A DNA stretch of 64,000 nt from DASXRU01 sp039933315 (GTDB taxonomy: Bacteria > Acidobacteriota > Blastocatellia > Pyrinomonadales > Pyrinomonadaceae), in NCBI GenBank assembly GCA_039933315.1, contig JBDTOI010000001.1, forward strand, positions 16,987 through 80,986. Reading direction: 5' to 3'. The notes beneath the pieces were generated by a model. That model was not told where the DNA came from and did not search any database. It saw only the letters and a list, made by a program, of their open reading frames with translations. Made by a program: the position numbers and the translations under genes. The stretch's first letter is position 1. The number at the start of each line of letters is the position of its first letter. This document shows, in pieces, positions 46,307 through 54,998 of this stretch.

Positions 46307-48817
46307 CTATTGTTTCAACTCCACCAACGTCGCGCCACTTCCTCCCTGATCCTGCGGGGCGGGCATGAACCTCTCAACGTGCGGATGATCCTTCAGTATC
46401 TCGGCTATCGCGCGACGCAACGCGCCAGTGCCGTGGCCGTGAACGATGCGCACCTTGCTGAGGCTGGAAAGCGAAGCTGCATCGAGGAACTTATCGACAG
46501 CATCAACGGCCTGGTCCGTCGTTTGTCCGATAACGTTTATTTCGGAGCTCCCATTGTCGTCCGATTTCAAGTGAATTTCGGTTTTGCGCGAATCGCGACC
46601 TGGCGCAAATCTCGAAGGAGTCACTTTCGGGGAAGATAGTTGTTCAACCAGTTCCAGGTTCTCCAACTTTTCCCGGAAGCGCAGAGATTTCACGCGCACC
46701 TCGGCTTCGTCCCCTTTCAATGAGTCGACAATGCCGACCGATCCAAATGAGCGAAGCTTAACTTTATCACCTACTACAATCTCGCGCGCCTCCGCCGGAA
46801 CGTAGCGCTCGTCTATGGCCGCGCCGGCATCGGAATTTGTTTTAAGATTCTCTTTCTCGACGAGCTGGCCGTCGCGCATGACCCGCACTCCGCGAGACCG
46901 CACATCTGCAACATCCTTCGAAACTGGCTCTCGTTTGCGCCCTGCATTCGCCGCGTGTTGGGCCTCTCGTTTTAGTTCTGCCACCCGACGTTGAGATTCA
47001 CGTTCGACTTTTAAGCGCTGCGAGCGGTCCTGGATGGTGGCGACCAGCTCCCGCGATCGTTTCTCAAACTCGGCAACTGTTTTCTCTAACGCGCGTTGGA
47101 AAGTAGTTTGACGCGCGTGCTCCTGCTTTTCCGCTTCTTTCTCGAGTGAAGCGTACCTCTCCGCCACGGCCGCGCGTTCTTCCTCCAAAGCCTGACGCAG
47201 CTCCTCGGCCGCAGTCGCCTCGCGTTTAATGCGACGTAAGTAGTCGGCCGCATCACGGGAGGATTCCTTAACTTGAGCAGCCGCGCCGCTGATAACTTTG
47301 TCAGGAATCCCAAAACGCCGGGCGATTTCGAGTCCCGAGGAGGATCCTGCGACGCCGACCAGGAGCCGGTAAGTAGGTTGCAGCGTCTTCTCATCAAACT
47401 CCACGCTGGCGTTCACGACGCCAGTTTCATTGGCGGCGTACATTTTCAGGCCACCGTAATGCGTGGTTGCTATGACATGCGCCCCGCAACCTCTACGGAA
47501 ATGATCGACCACGGCAACGCCCAGCGCCGAACCTTCTTCCGGATCTGTTCCGGTGCCTACTTCATCGAGCAAGACCAGCGCGGGAGCCTCGCAAAGTTTG
47601 ATCATCAAGGCAATGTTGGCGACATGCGAAGTAAACGTCGAAAGGTTTGCGGCCAGGGATTGATGATCGCCGATGTCAGCCAGCACCGAACGGTAAAACG
47701 GCACGCGTGCCGCGCGCGCCGGTACCGGTAAACCGGAAAGGGCCATCAGCGAAAGCAGCCCGGCGGTCTTGAGCACAACCGTCTTACCGCCCGCGTTGGC
47801 TCCGGATATGACCATGGTGCTCTTTCCCTCAGTCAATGAAAAAGAGATCGGCACGATCGCATGATGCGAGGCGCGCAGGTTTTCTTCCAGCAACGGGTGA
47901 CGGGCTTCGACGAACTCCAGCTCGCTGCTAACAGCATTCACCGCCGGCACGACGCAGCGGAACTTTTCGGAGAAACTGGCTTTCGCGCTCACGAAATCAA
48001 GCTCCGCCACGGCTGCCACGGCCATGCGGATTGAGGGCAATTCCCGCCGCAAGTCTTCCGACAACGCAAAGAGAATCTTTGCGACTTCACGTTCTTCAGC
48101 CTCGCGCAGAGATTGCAACTCGTTGTTTGCATCGATCGTCTTCAAGGGCTCGATGAAAACAGTGGCGCCCGAAGATGAAAAGCCATGGGCCACACCACCT
48201 ACCTGGCCACGATGATCAGCTCGTACGGGAATCACAAAGCGATCGTTTCTGATCGTCACCAGCTCGTCCTGAATCGCGGACGGCGTTTGCCGCATTAAGC
48301 TTTCCAGGGAGCGCGTAATATTCGATCGCAGGCGGGCAATGTCGTGGCGGATACGCGCCAGCTCGGGACTGGCTCGATCATCCAGCTCGCCACTCGGCAG
48401 AATCTTGTTGGTAACCCGAGCCACGACGCTGTTCAATCCGGAAGGTAATTGCGCTACCAGCTCGAACAAATTAGGACTCGCGTCCCGTTCGGCGAGGATA
48501 GACGCGCGCGCGGCCATAGCGTGCTCGCACCATCGTGCCAGGGCGAGGATTGCCATCGCGTCGAGCGCTACACCGGCGATCTGCAAACGCGCCAGCGCAT
48601 CGTTGGGATCGGCCAGACCTTCGAAGGACCAGCGAACCCCGCGTTTGCGCAATTCAACCGACTCAGCCGCACGGTGAAGCGCCTGACCCAGGGCGTTCAG
48701 ATCGTCATGAGGCCTTAGCGCCGCGAGGGCGGCGCGCCCCATCTCGGTTTGAGCGCCGCGCTGGATTAATGAGCACAGTTTGTCGAACTCGAGAGTTGTG
48801 AATGATTGCTCGTGCAT
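46307..48817 (-). CDS. mutS2: MutS2 endonuclease
   Basis: An 836-residue MutS-like ATPase. The N-terminal helical domain lacks the mismatch-binding domain I of MutS1; the ATPase has Walker A SGANAGGKTVVLKTAGLL (about 340-357), LLDEVGTGTDPEEGSALG and HYGGLKM; a long coiled coil (about 515-630) and the C-terminal Smr nuclease domain (VRIVHGHGTGALRRAIAEIL) follow. MutS2 suppresses recombination and in some bacteria rescues collided ribosomes. First of the four-gene minus-strand run with dnaG, rpoD and the radical SAM gene. Confidence 0.96.
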   Translation of the reverse strand: MHEQSFTTLEFDKLCSLIQRGAQTEMGRAALAALRPHDDLNALGQALHRAAESVELRKRGVRWSFEGLADPNDALARLQIAGVALDAMAILALARWCEHAMAARASILAERDASPNLFELVAQLPSGLNSVVARVTNKILPSGELDDRASPELARIRHDIARLRSNITRSLESLMRQTPSAIQDELVTIRNDRFVIPVRADHRGQVGGVAHGFSSSGATVFIEPLKTIDANNELQSLREAEEREVAKILFALSEDLRRELPSIRMAVAAVAELDFVSAKASFSEKFRCVVPAVNAVSSELEFVEARHPLLEENLRASHHAIVPISFSLTEGKSTMVISGANAGGKTVVLKTAGLLSLMALSGLPVPARAARVPFYRSVLADIGDHQSLAANLSTFTSHVANIALMIKLCEAPALVLLDEVGTGTDPEEGSALGVAVVDHFRRGCGAHVIATTHYGGLKMYAANETGVVNASVEFDEKTLQPTYRLLVGVAGSSSGLEIARRFGIPDKVISGAAAQVKESSRDAADYLRRIKREATAAEELRQALEEERAAVAERYASLEKEAEKQEHARQTTFQRALEKTVAEFEKRSRELVATIQDRSQRLKVERESQRRVAELKREAQHAANAGRKREPVSKDVADVRSRGVRVMRDGQLVEKENLKTNSDAGAAIDERYVPAEAREIVVGDKVKLRSFGSVGIVDSLKGDEAEVRVKSLRFREKLENLELVEQLSSPKVTPSRFAPGRDSRKTEIHLKSDDNGSSEINVIGQTTDQAVDAVDKFLDAASLSSLSKVRIVHGHGTGALRRAIAEILKDHPHVERFMPAPQDQGGSGATLVELKQ

Positions 48818-48983
48818 TGCCGTGGATTAAGTGCCGGTGCTCATATCTTAACACCTGAAAGGCGCAGCTCCGCACCGGACCGGCCTGCCTGTTGCTCTCC
48901 GTTCTTTGCTCACCTTCCGCTTTTGGCATATATTGCTTCACTTCCATTCCCAGTTTATTGACCGAGGAAAGGCATTCTCAACT

Positions 48984-50438
48984 ATGGCTAATAGCGTGCC
49001 CATAACCGTTGCGCATGGCGACGGCATCGGCCCTGAAATTATGAAGGCCACGCTCCGCATTCTCAAAGAGGCGGGGGCGCGGCTGGAGATCGAGACTATT
49101 GAAATCGGTGAAAAGGTCTATCTGGCAGGGAACAGTTCCGGCATCGAACCGAGCGCATGGGAAAGCTTACGCCGCACAAAAGTTTTCCTTAAAGCTCCCA
49201 TTACAACGCCACAGGGCGGAGGCTTCAAGAGCCTCAACGTGACGGTGCGTAAGACGCTGGGATTATATGCAAACGTACGTCCCTGTGTTTCCTATTATCC
49301 TTTTGTGGAGACAAAACATCCCAACATGGATGTCGTCATCGTGCGCGAGAACGAAGAGGATCTCTACGCCGGAATCGAGCACCGGCAAACGGATCAGGTT
49401 ACCCAGTGTTTAAAGCTTATTTCGCGGCCGGGTTCGGAAAAGATTGTACGTTACGCGTTCGAATATGCGCGGCTGCACAACCGCAAGAAAGTTACCTGCT
49501 TCACCAAAGACAACATCATGAAGATTACCGACGGACTTTTCCACCGGGTCTTCGACGAAGTAGCCAGCGAGTACGCTGAATTCGAAAACGAGCACTGGAT
49601 AGTGGATATTGGCGCTGCCAAGCTGGCCGATACGCCGACCATTTTTGACGTGATTGTCATGCCGAATCTTTACGGGGATGTCCTTTCTGACGTAGCCGCC
49701 CAGATAGCCGGTTCAGTGGGTCTCGCCGGTTCGGCAAACATCGGCGAGCACGTGGCGATGTTCGAGGCGATTCACGGCTCTGCGCCCAGACGCGCCGGAC
49801 AGAACCTGGCGAACCCTTCCGGATTGCTGCTGGGTGCCGTGATGATGTTGGTGCATATCGGGCAAACCGGCACGGCGGAGCGAGTTCATAATGCCTGGCT
49901 GCGCACGATCGAAGACGGCGTGCATACCTATGACATTTATGATGAACGGGTCAGCAAACAGAAGGTCGGCACCCAGGAGTTTGCCGCCGCCGTCATCGAG
50001 CGCCTGGGCAAGAAATCAAAAACCCTCAAAGCGGTCGTTTACAAGGAGAACCGTGATGACTCCTTTGGCAGCCAAACAATTATCAAGGAACGATCCGGCT
50101 CGAAGAAGGAGCTGGTGGGAGTCGATGTCTTTCTCGATTGGTTGAAAGGTAGCCCCGATAACCTGGGTGAAGCACTGGGCCAGGTCTCGGGCGACGATCT
50201 CAAACTCAGCATGATCAGCAATCGCGGTGTGAAGGTGTGGCCCGGAGGCAAGTCGGAGACGTTTTGTTCCGATCACTGGCGTTGCCGCTTCCTGCCGAAG
50301 TCAGGTGGCACCATCACGCATGCGCAAATCATTTCGTTATTAGACAACATAGCCAGCGCTGGATATGATTTCATAAAGACGGAAAACCTCTGTAACTTTG
50401 ACGGCGAGCGGGGCTATTCACTCGACCAGGGAGAATAG
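48984..50438 (+). CDS. icd: NADP-type isocitrate dehydrogenase (large, Thermus-like form)
   Basis: Oxidative decarboxylation of isocitrate in the TCA cycle. The 484-residue protein holds VAHGDGIGPEIM, the substrate loop SLNVTVRKTLGLYANVRP, YAGIEHRQ, catalytic Lys/Asp in the VIVMPNLYGDVLSDVAAQ segment and EAIHGSAPRRAGQN. The extra C-terminal 140 or so residues (after GKKSKTLKAVVYKENRD) match the longer form known from Thermus, not E. coli. The ATG at 48984 has AGGAAAGG ahead, so the frame upstream is not used. Which cofactor it prefers is not certain. Diverges from mutS2. Confidence 0.92.
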   Translation: MANSVPITVAHGDGIGPEIMKATLRILKEAGARLEIETIEIGEKVYLAGNSSGIEPSAWESLRRTKVFLKAPITTPQGGGFKSLNVTVRKTLGLYANVRPCVSYYPFVETKHPNMDVVIVRENEEDLYAGIEHRQTDQVTQCLKLISRPGSEKIVRYAFEYARLHNRKKVTCFTKDNIMKITDGLFHRVFDEVASEYAEFENEHWIVDIGAAKLADTPTIFDVIVMPNLYGDVLSDVAAQIAGSVGLAGSANIGEHVAMFEAIHGSAPRRAGQNLANPSGLLLGAVMMLVHIGQTGTAERVHNAWLRTIEDGVHTYDIYDERVSKQKVGTQEFAAAVIERLGKKSKTLKAVVYKENRDDSFGSQTIIKERSGSKKELVGVDVFLDWLKGSPDNLGEALGQVSGDDLKLSMISNRGVKVWPGGKSETFCSDHWRCRFLPKSGGTITHAQIISLLDNIASAGYDFIKTENLCNFDGERGYSLDQGE

Positions 50439-50462
50439 AACCACCGCGGGGAGTGACAAAAC

Positions 50463-50636
50463 ATGAGCCAGAATGAGAAACAAGTTAGCGCGGGAAGCGA
50501 AGCCAAAAAGCCTGAAGTGGAATTAAGTCCAGACGAAAAACTGGAAGGAAAAAAACCGGGCGGCTCTCCGATCCCGGGCGCGCAGAATCCTGAGAGCGCC
50601 GAGATAAAAAAGGAAGTTAATCCCAACACGGAATGA
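50463..50636 (+). CDS. Small hydrophilic protein, 57 residues, unknown
   Basis: Between the icd stop and purE, an ATG at 50463 with GGGGAG about 10 bases before it opens a 57-codon frame (MSQNEKQVSAGSEAKKPEVE at the start, EVNPNTE at the end). The protein is rich in Lys/Glu/Pro/Ser/Gly, without a membrane or signal segment, and likely disordered. The frame ends at TGA 50636, seven bases before the purE ATG. No family recognised. The ribosome site, spacing and close packing support it as a real gene. Confidence 0.65.
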   Translation: MSQNEKQVSAGSEAKKPEVELSPDEKLEGKKPGGSPIPGAQNPESAEIKKEVNPNTE

Positions 50637-50643
50637 ATTGAGA

Positions 50644-51168
50644 ATGAAAGAGGAAAACAAAACCACTGGCGCTGGTGAACCAAAATCTGCCCCGCTTGTC
50701 GCTGTTATCATGGGCAGCAAGTCCGACTGGGACACCATGAGCGCGGCGTCGGAAACACTCACCCAGTTTGGCATCGCTCACGAGTGCCGCGTGCTTTCCG
50801 CCCATCGCAGCCCCACTCTGGCAGCAGAGTTTGCCTCGGGCGCTGAGTCGCGCGGTCTGCAGGTGATTATCGCCGGTGCGGGCGGGGCCGCCCACCTGGC
50901 CGGCGTAATGGCTGCCCACACTATCTTGCCTGTGCTGGGAGTGCCGATGAAGAGTGACGCGCTGAAGGGCATGGACTCCCTGCTGTCCACTGTGCAAATG
51001 CCAGCCGGGATTCCGGTGGGAACACTCGCGATTGGTAAGGCCGGCGCCACCAATGCCGCTTTGCTCAGCGTGGCCATAATGGCCAACAACAACTCCGGCC
51101 TGCGCGAAAAATTACGCCAGTATCGTCACCAACTGGAACAGAAAATCCGCGACACAGATCTTCCCTGA
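50644..51168 (+). CDS. purE: N5-carboxyaminoimidazole ribonucleotide mutase
   Basis: Purine synthesis: converts N5-CAIR to CAIR. The 174-residue protein has VAVIMGSKSDWDTMS (about 22-36), SAHRSP, IIAGAGGAAHLAGVMAAHT and GVPMKSDALKGMDSLLS; length and motifs match class I PurE. I start at the ATG at 50644, two codons inside a TTG start at 50638. The partner purK is not next to it, so N5-CAIR must be made by a gene elsewhere or PurE acts as a class II enzyme, which the motifs do not decide. Confidence 0.95.
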   Translation: MKEENKTTGAGEPKSAPLVAVIMGSKSDWDTMSAASETLTQFGIAHECRVLSAHRSPTLAAEFASGAESRGLQVIIAGAGGAAHLAGVMAAHTILPVLGVPMKSDALKGMDSLLSTVQMPAGIPVGTLAIGKAGATNAALLSVAIMANNNSGLREKLRQYRHQLEQKIRDTDLP

Positions 51169-51199
51169 ACCGCCGCTTACGTTTAGGACTGGTTCTTGA

Positions 51200-51224
51200 A
51201 TTCTGCTTGCTTTTAGAGCAGAAT
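51200..51224. terminator. Weak stem-loop after purE
   Basis: ATTCTGCT (51200-51207) pairs with AGCAGAAT (51217-51224), loop of 9 bases that includes TTTT. No T-run after the stem; possible transcript end of icd-purE or part of the leader of the kinase gene at 51340. Confidence 0.35.
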
Positions 51225-51339
51225 GCGAACTCCAAACGCTGACTCACAGCGCGGGCACTTAACTTTTCGGTCGTTATATTCGCACCTCCGCGTCTTAACC
51301 TAGTCTTTTCTCCTGCCTTGTTTTATTTCGGGGGTTCAG

Positions 51340-54300
51340 ATGATCGGGCAGACCGTCTCTCATTATCAGATTGTGGACAAGCTCGGCGAGGGCGGCATGG
51401 GAGTGGTGTACGCCGCGGTTGACACACACCTGGGGCGGCGCGTCGCGATAAAGTTTCTCACCGCAGCGACGGTGCAACAGTATCGCGCGCGCTTCCTGCG
51501 CGAGGCCCGAGCCGTCTCTCTCCTCAGTCATACCAACATTGCCACTGTTCACGACTATGGCGAAACGCCCGACGGCCAGCCCTTCATCGTAATGGAACTG
51601 GTGAAGGGCGAACCGTTGAGCGAGTTGCTGGACCGCAGTGCTCTCAGCTTAAGCCGTGCCGTTGAAGTAGTCGAGTCTGTGGCCGCGGCGCTTGGCGAAG
51701 CTCATCAGCAAGGAATTATTCATCGGGACGTGAAGCCTTCCAATGTCGTGGTTACCGAGCGTGGCCAGGTCAAGGTGCTTGATTTCGGCCTGGTGAAGCA
51801 CCTGAATGAAGAACCGGAAACGGAAGCCGGCGCAAATGCTGCGCGACAACTCGGCACACAAACGCGGAGCGATGTCGTGGTCGGCACGCCCCTGTATCTT
51901 TCGCCGGAACAGGCGACCAGCGGAGCTGTTGACGGGCGTAGCGACCTTTTCGCGCTTGGCGCTTTGCTCTATGAATGCATCACAGGGCAATCAGCGTTTT
52001 CCGGATCCAGTGTGATGGAAATTGGCGCGCAAGTTATCCACGTGAACCCGCCCGCCCCTTCAACCATCAATCCCCGCATACCGCCTCAGCTGGATCGAAT
52101 CACCTTAAAGGCGCTGGCTAAGAAACCGGAACAGCGTTATCAAACTGCCGCCGAGATGATCGTAGACTTACAGGCTGTGCGCGCGAGTCTGGGACCGGAA
52201 GACCAGCGCACTACGCGAATTTCTCGACCCGCGGTTACGGCCCATCCCAGCGCCCTGACCACACTGGCCGAGACACTTCGCCGGCCACGCTTATCGTTGC
52301 GCTTTTTTGTTGTCGCGTTGCTGGTTCTGGGACTGGCCGCATGGGCCGTGCCACGCCGTTGGTTGTCCTCAACCTACAAACCAACGACCGCGGCTGAACA
52401 GTGGTACAAAGTGGGAACCGAGGCGCTAAGGAACGGCGCCTACTATCAGGCCGGCAAAGCTTTGGAAGAAGCAATCAAAGCAGACCCCGGGTTTGCGTTG
52501 GCCCATGCGCGTTTCGCCGAGGCATTGATGGAGCAGGACTATGCTGACCGCGCCAACAAAGAACTGATAATGGCAAATCAGTTGGTGCCCGATCGCTCGA
52601 CGCTTTCCAGGGCGGATGCTCTCTATCTTGATGCGGTTAACGCACTCGGCACTCAGGATTTTGCCCGGGCGATTGAAGCTTATCGTCAGATCGTCACCCA
52701 GGATCCGGGCTCGCCCCAGGCACATCTCGACCTGGGTCGCGCTTACGAGAAGAACGAGCAAATCGACGAGGCCATCAAGAGTTACACTGAGGCGATCAAT
52801 CGTGAGCCAGGCTACGCCACCGCCTATCTGCGAGCGGGTACCCTCTATCAACGAAAGGCCGACACGCCCACCGCAAGTCAGGTCTTTGAAAAGGCTGATC
52901 AATTGTTTCAAGCCATGGCGAATTTCGAGGGACGCACAGAAGTGTTGTTGCGGCGGGGCATTCTGCTGCGGGAGGTAAACAGATTTCCGGACGCTCGTTC
53001 GCAGTTGCAGCAAGCGTACGATCTGGCTGAGGCCCACAACAGCGATTTGCAGAAGATCAATGCGCTGATAGAGCTCGGCGTGGTCTCTTACCGGGAAGGT
53101 TTAACGGCCGAGGCGGAGCAATACCAAAAACGGGCCATCGAGTTCGCTCAGCAAACCGGTCTGGAGACGCCCACAGTTCGCAGCCTGGTCAATCTGGCCA
53201 ATACGCTTACGGCCCTGGGACGGTTTGACGAATCTGAAAAGAACTGCAAGCTCGCGCTCGATATCGCCTCCCGAAACCAGTCTCCTTTTTTGGAAGCGCT
53301 GGGTCTATGGAGTTTGGCAAATCTGCGCGTTCAGCAATTGAAGGCAGGCGAGGGTCTGCAGCTTGCTGAAAAAGCGCTGACGACTTTTCGATCAGGCAAC
53401 TATCGGAGTCATGTCGCAGTTTGCCTGTTGACGATCGGACGCGCCCGCCGTCGAAAAGGTGATTACCCCGGTGCGTACCAGGCGCTGGAGCAAAGGCTCC
53501 AACTCGCCGAACACGCCGGCAACCAGCGTCAGATCGCCTCGTGCCATGCCGACATGGCGATGGTTCTCTTCGAACAGGAGCGATATCCGGAAGCCCTGCA
53601 ACGCTACGAACAGAGTTATGAAACTTACAACTACCTGAACGACAAATTAAACCTGGCCTATAACTTCATGAACCGCGGCAACACCCTCTGGCGGGTAGGT
53701 CGCTACGCCGACGCCCGGAGCGCCCTGGATCAGGCGCAGGAACTGGCGAATCGACCAGAGGGAAAGTACAAACCTGTGCTGGCCGAGGTCGAGCTAATCA
53801 GGGCGCAGATTGCCCTTAGCGAGCTGGACTTCGGCGGCGCCAAAAGAAGGGCAGAACGGGCGTTGGCGGAATCGGCGGGCCGGCAGTACGAGGGTGTGCC
53901 CATCCAGGCAAAATACACGCTCGGTCTGGCGCAAGCTTTCTCCGGTTCGCGCTCTGATGGAGCGCGCCTTTGTCATGATGCCGTCGAGCTGGCAAAGCAG
54001 GCGGACGATGCCGCGCTGCTTTCCCGGGCCTTACTTGCTCTGGCCGAAGTCCAACTGCAGGAGCAGGGCGCACAGGCCGCGCTGACAAATGCGATCGCGG
54101 CCCAGGAAAGATTTGCCGCGGCGGGACAACAGGAATCCGAATGGCGAGCCCTGGTTGTGGCGGCCAGTGCCAACCGGATCTTGCGCGATGAAACGAGTGC
54201 TCAGCAGCAGTTCAAAAAAGCTTCCAGCCTCCTGGCGGAACTGAGACAGAAATGGGGGCAGCAAACCTTTGATCTCTACCTCACACGCCGGGACATCCAA

Positions 54301-54363
54301 CTTCCTCACCAGCAACTCGGCGGCACCATCGCCGCCGAAATACGTAGTTCCACCACTCACTAA
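51340..54363 (+). CDS. Ser/Thr protein kinase with membrane segment and TPR array, second paralogue
   Basis: A 1007-residue protein with the same order as that at 7531: kinase domain (10-280; GEGGMG, Lys38 in VAIK, HRDVKPSN with Asp130, DFG at 148-150, SPEQ), one membrane segment (about 321-336) and TPR repeats (about 350-1000; FALAHARFAEALMEQDYADR, LDLGRAYEKNEQIDEAIKSY). All catalytic residues are kept. Sequence similarity to the first copy runs along the whole length, so they arose by duplication. The stop is followed after 14 bases by the GDPPPNGG repeat protein, with an AAGGAG overlapping the stop, so both are surely on one transcript. Confidence 0.93.
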   Translation: MIGQTVSHYQIVDKLGEGGMGVVYAAVDTHLGRRVAIKFLTAATVQQYRARFLREARAVSLLSHTNIATVHDYGETPDGQPFIVMELVKGEPLSELLDRSALSLSRAVEVVESVAAALGEAHQQGIIHRDVKPSNVVVTERGQVKVLDFGLVKHLNEEPETEAGANAARQLGTQTRSDVVVGTPLYLSPEQATSGAVDGRSDLFALGALLYECITGQSAFSGSSVMEIGAQVIHVNPPAPSTINPRIPPQLDRITLKALAKKPEQRYQTAAEMIVDLQAVRASLGPEDQRTTRISRPAVTAHPSALTTLAETLRRPRLSLRFFVVALLVLGLAAWAVPRRWLSSTYKPTTAAEQWYKVGTEALRNGAYYQAGKALEEAIKADPGFALAHARFAEALMEQDYADRANKELIMANQLVPDRSTLSRADALYLDAVNALGTQDFARAIEAYRQIVTQDPGSPQAHLDLGRAYEKNEQIDEAIKSYTEAINREPGYATAYLRAGTLYQRKADTPTASQVFEKADQLFQAMANFEGRTEVLLRRGILLREVNRFPDARSQLQQAYDLAEAHNSDLQKINALIELGVVSYREGLTAEAEQYQKRAIEFAQQTGLETPTVRSLVNLANTLTALGRFDESEKNCKLALDIASRNQSPFLEALGLWSLANLRVQQLKAGEGLQLAEKALTTFRSGNYRSHVAVCLLTIGRARRRKGDYPGAYQALEQRLQLAEHAGNQRQIASCHADMAMVLFEQERYPEALQRYEQSYETYNYLNDKLNLAYNFMNRGNTLWRVGRYADARSALDQAQELANRPEGKYKPVLAEVELIRAQIALSELDFGGAKRRAERALAESAGRQYEGVPIQAKYTLGLAQAFSGSRSDGARLCHDAVELAKQADDAALLSRALLALAEVQLQEQGAQAALTNAIAAQERFAAAGQQESEWRALVVAASANRILRDETSAQQQFKKASSLLAELRQKWGQQTFDLYLTRRDIQLPHQQLGGTIAAEIRSSTTH

Positions 54364-54377
54364 GGAGAACACATCAA

Positions 54378-54587
54378 ATGACACAGAACTCCCACACGAT
54401 GAGGTATGAAGATCCTCAGTTCATCGTCCCTCTCTTTGCCAAACAACCAGGTGACCCGCCCCCTAACGGTGGGCTGGTTCCACCTGCCGATGATGAGCCT
54501 GAGGAGGGAGATCCGCCGCCGAATGGTGGCACGGGTGATCCCCCGCCTAATGGTGGTACCGGAGATCCTCCGCCTAATGGTGGTTGA
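54378..54587 (+). CDS. Short GDPPPNGG-repeat protein behind the kinase
   Basis: A 69-residue protein: a 24-residue head (MTQNSHTMRYEDPQFIVPLF then AKQP), then GDPPPNGG at 25-32, an acidic spacer (LVPPADDEPEE), and three more GDPPPNGG units at 44-51, 53-60 and 62-69, the last two preceded by Thr. The stop follows the last Gly directly. The repeats use different codons (for example GAC CCG CCC CCT versus GAT CCT CCG CCT), which points to selection on the protein. AAGGAG precedes the ATG by about 10 bases. There is no signal peptide. No family recognised; it could be a peptide partner of the TPR kinase or a precursor peptide. Confidence 0.75.
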   Translation: MTQNSHTMRYEDPQFIVPLFAKQPGDPPPNGGLVPPADDEPEEGDPPPNGGTGDPPPNGGTGDPPPNGG

Positions 54588-54610
54588 AATTTGAGAGATT
54601 GAAAGGCACA

Positions 54611-54651
54611 TATGGCGCAGCATTCTTACAGATGCTGCGCCATACGTTTTT
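54611..54651 (+). terminator. Strong intrinsic terminator after the repeat-peptide gene
   Basis: TATGGCGCAGCAT (54611-54623) pairs with ATGCTGCGCCATA (54632-54644), 13 bases, 8-base loop, followed by CGTTTTT. It closes the transcript of the kinase and the repeat protein. Confidence 0.92.
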
Positions 54652-54687
54652 AGTTCGGCCTCAATCCAGAGGGCTTTGAAGGGAATA

Positions 54688-54963
54688 CTAACCCCTGCGC
54701 CGGGTAAGCAAACTGATCACCGCCACAAACAAGGCCGCTCCGATTATCGACCAGACGATGGGAAAGCCTGTGCTGCCAATTCGTACCGGAAGTAGTTCGG
54801 GCAAGCCCATTTTAGTCGCCAGCCAGGAACCGATCAGAGCACCTACAAAACCCAGCGCAATGGAGACCAGGCAGCCACCGCGTGAGTAACCGCCAATCGC
54901 CTGTCCCAGCGACCCGCACACTCCGGCGATGAGTAATAGCACAAGAAGATCGATCAGTGTCAT
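54688..54963 (-). CDS. GlsB/YeaQ/YmgE-family small membrane protein
   Basis: A 91-residue protein with three membrane segments: LIDLLVLLLIAGVCGSLGQ, GGCLVSIALGFVGALIGSWL and IVWSIIGAALFVAVISLL. The Gly-rich pattern is that of the transglycosylase-associated (YeaQ/YmgE) family, often induced under stress; the biochemical role is not known. GAGG stands ahead of the ATG. It stands 35 bases downstream of the amidohydrolase gene on the same strand. Confidence 0.88.
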   Translation of the reverse strand: MTLIDLLVLLLIAGVCGSLGQAIGGYSRGGCLVSIALGFVGALIGSWLATKMGLPELLPVRIGSTGFPIVWSIIGAALFVAVISLLTRRRG

Positions 54964-54998
54964 GGCCTAACCTCGCTTTTTATTTCTGGTGATTCGAC

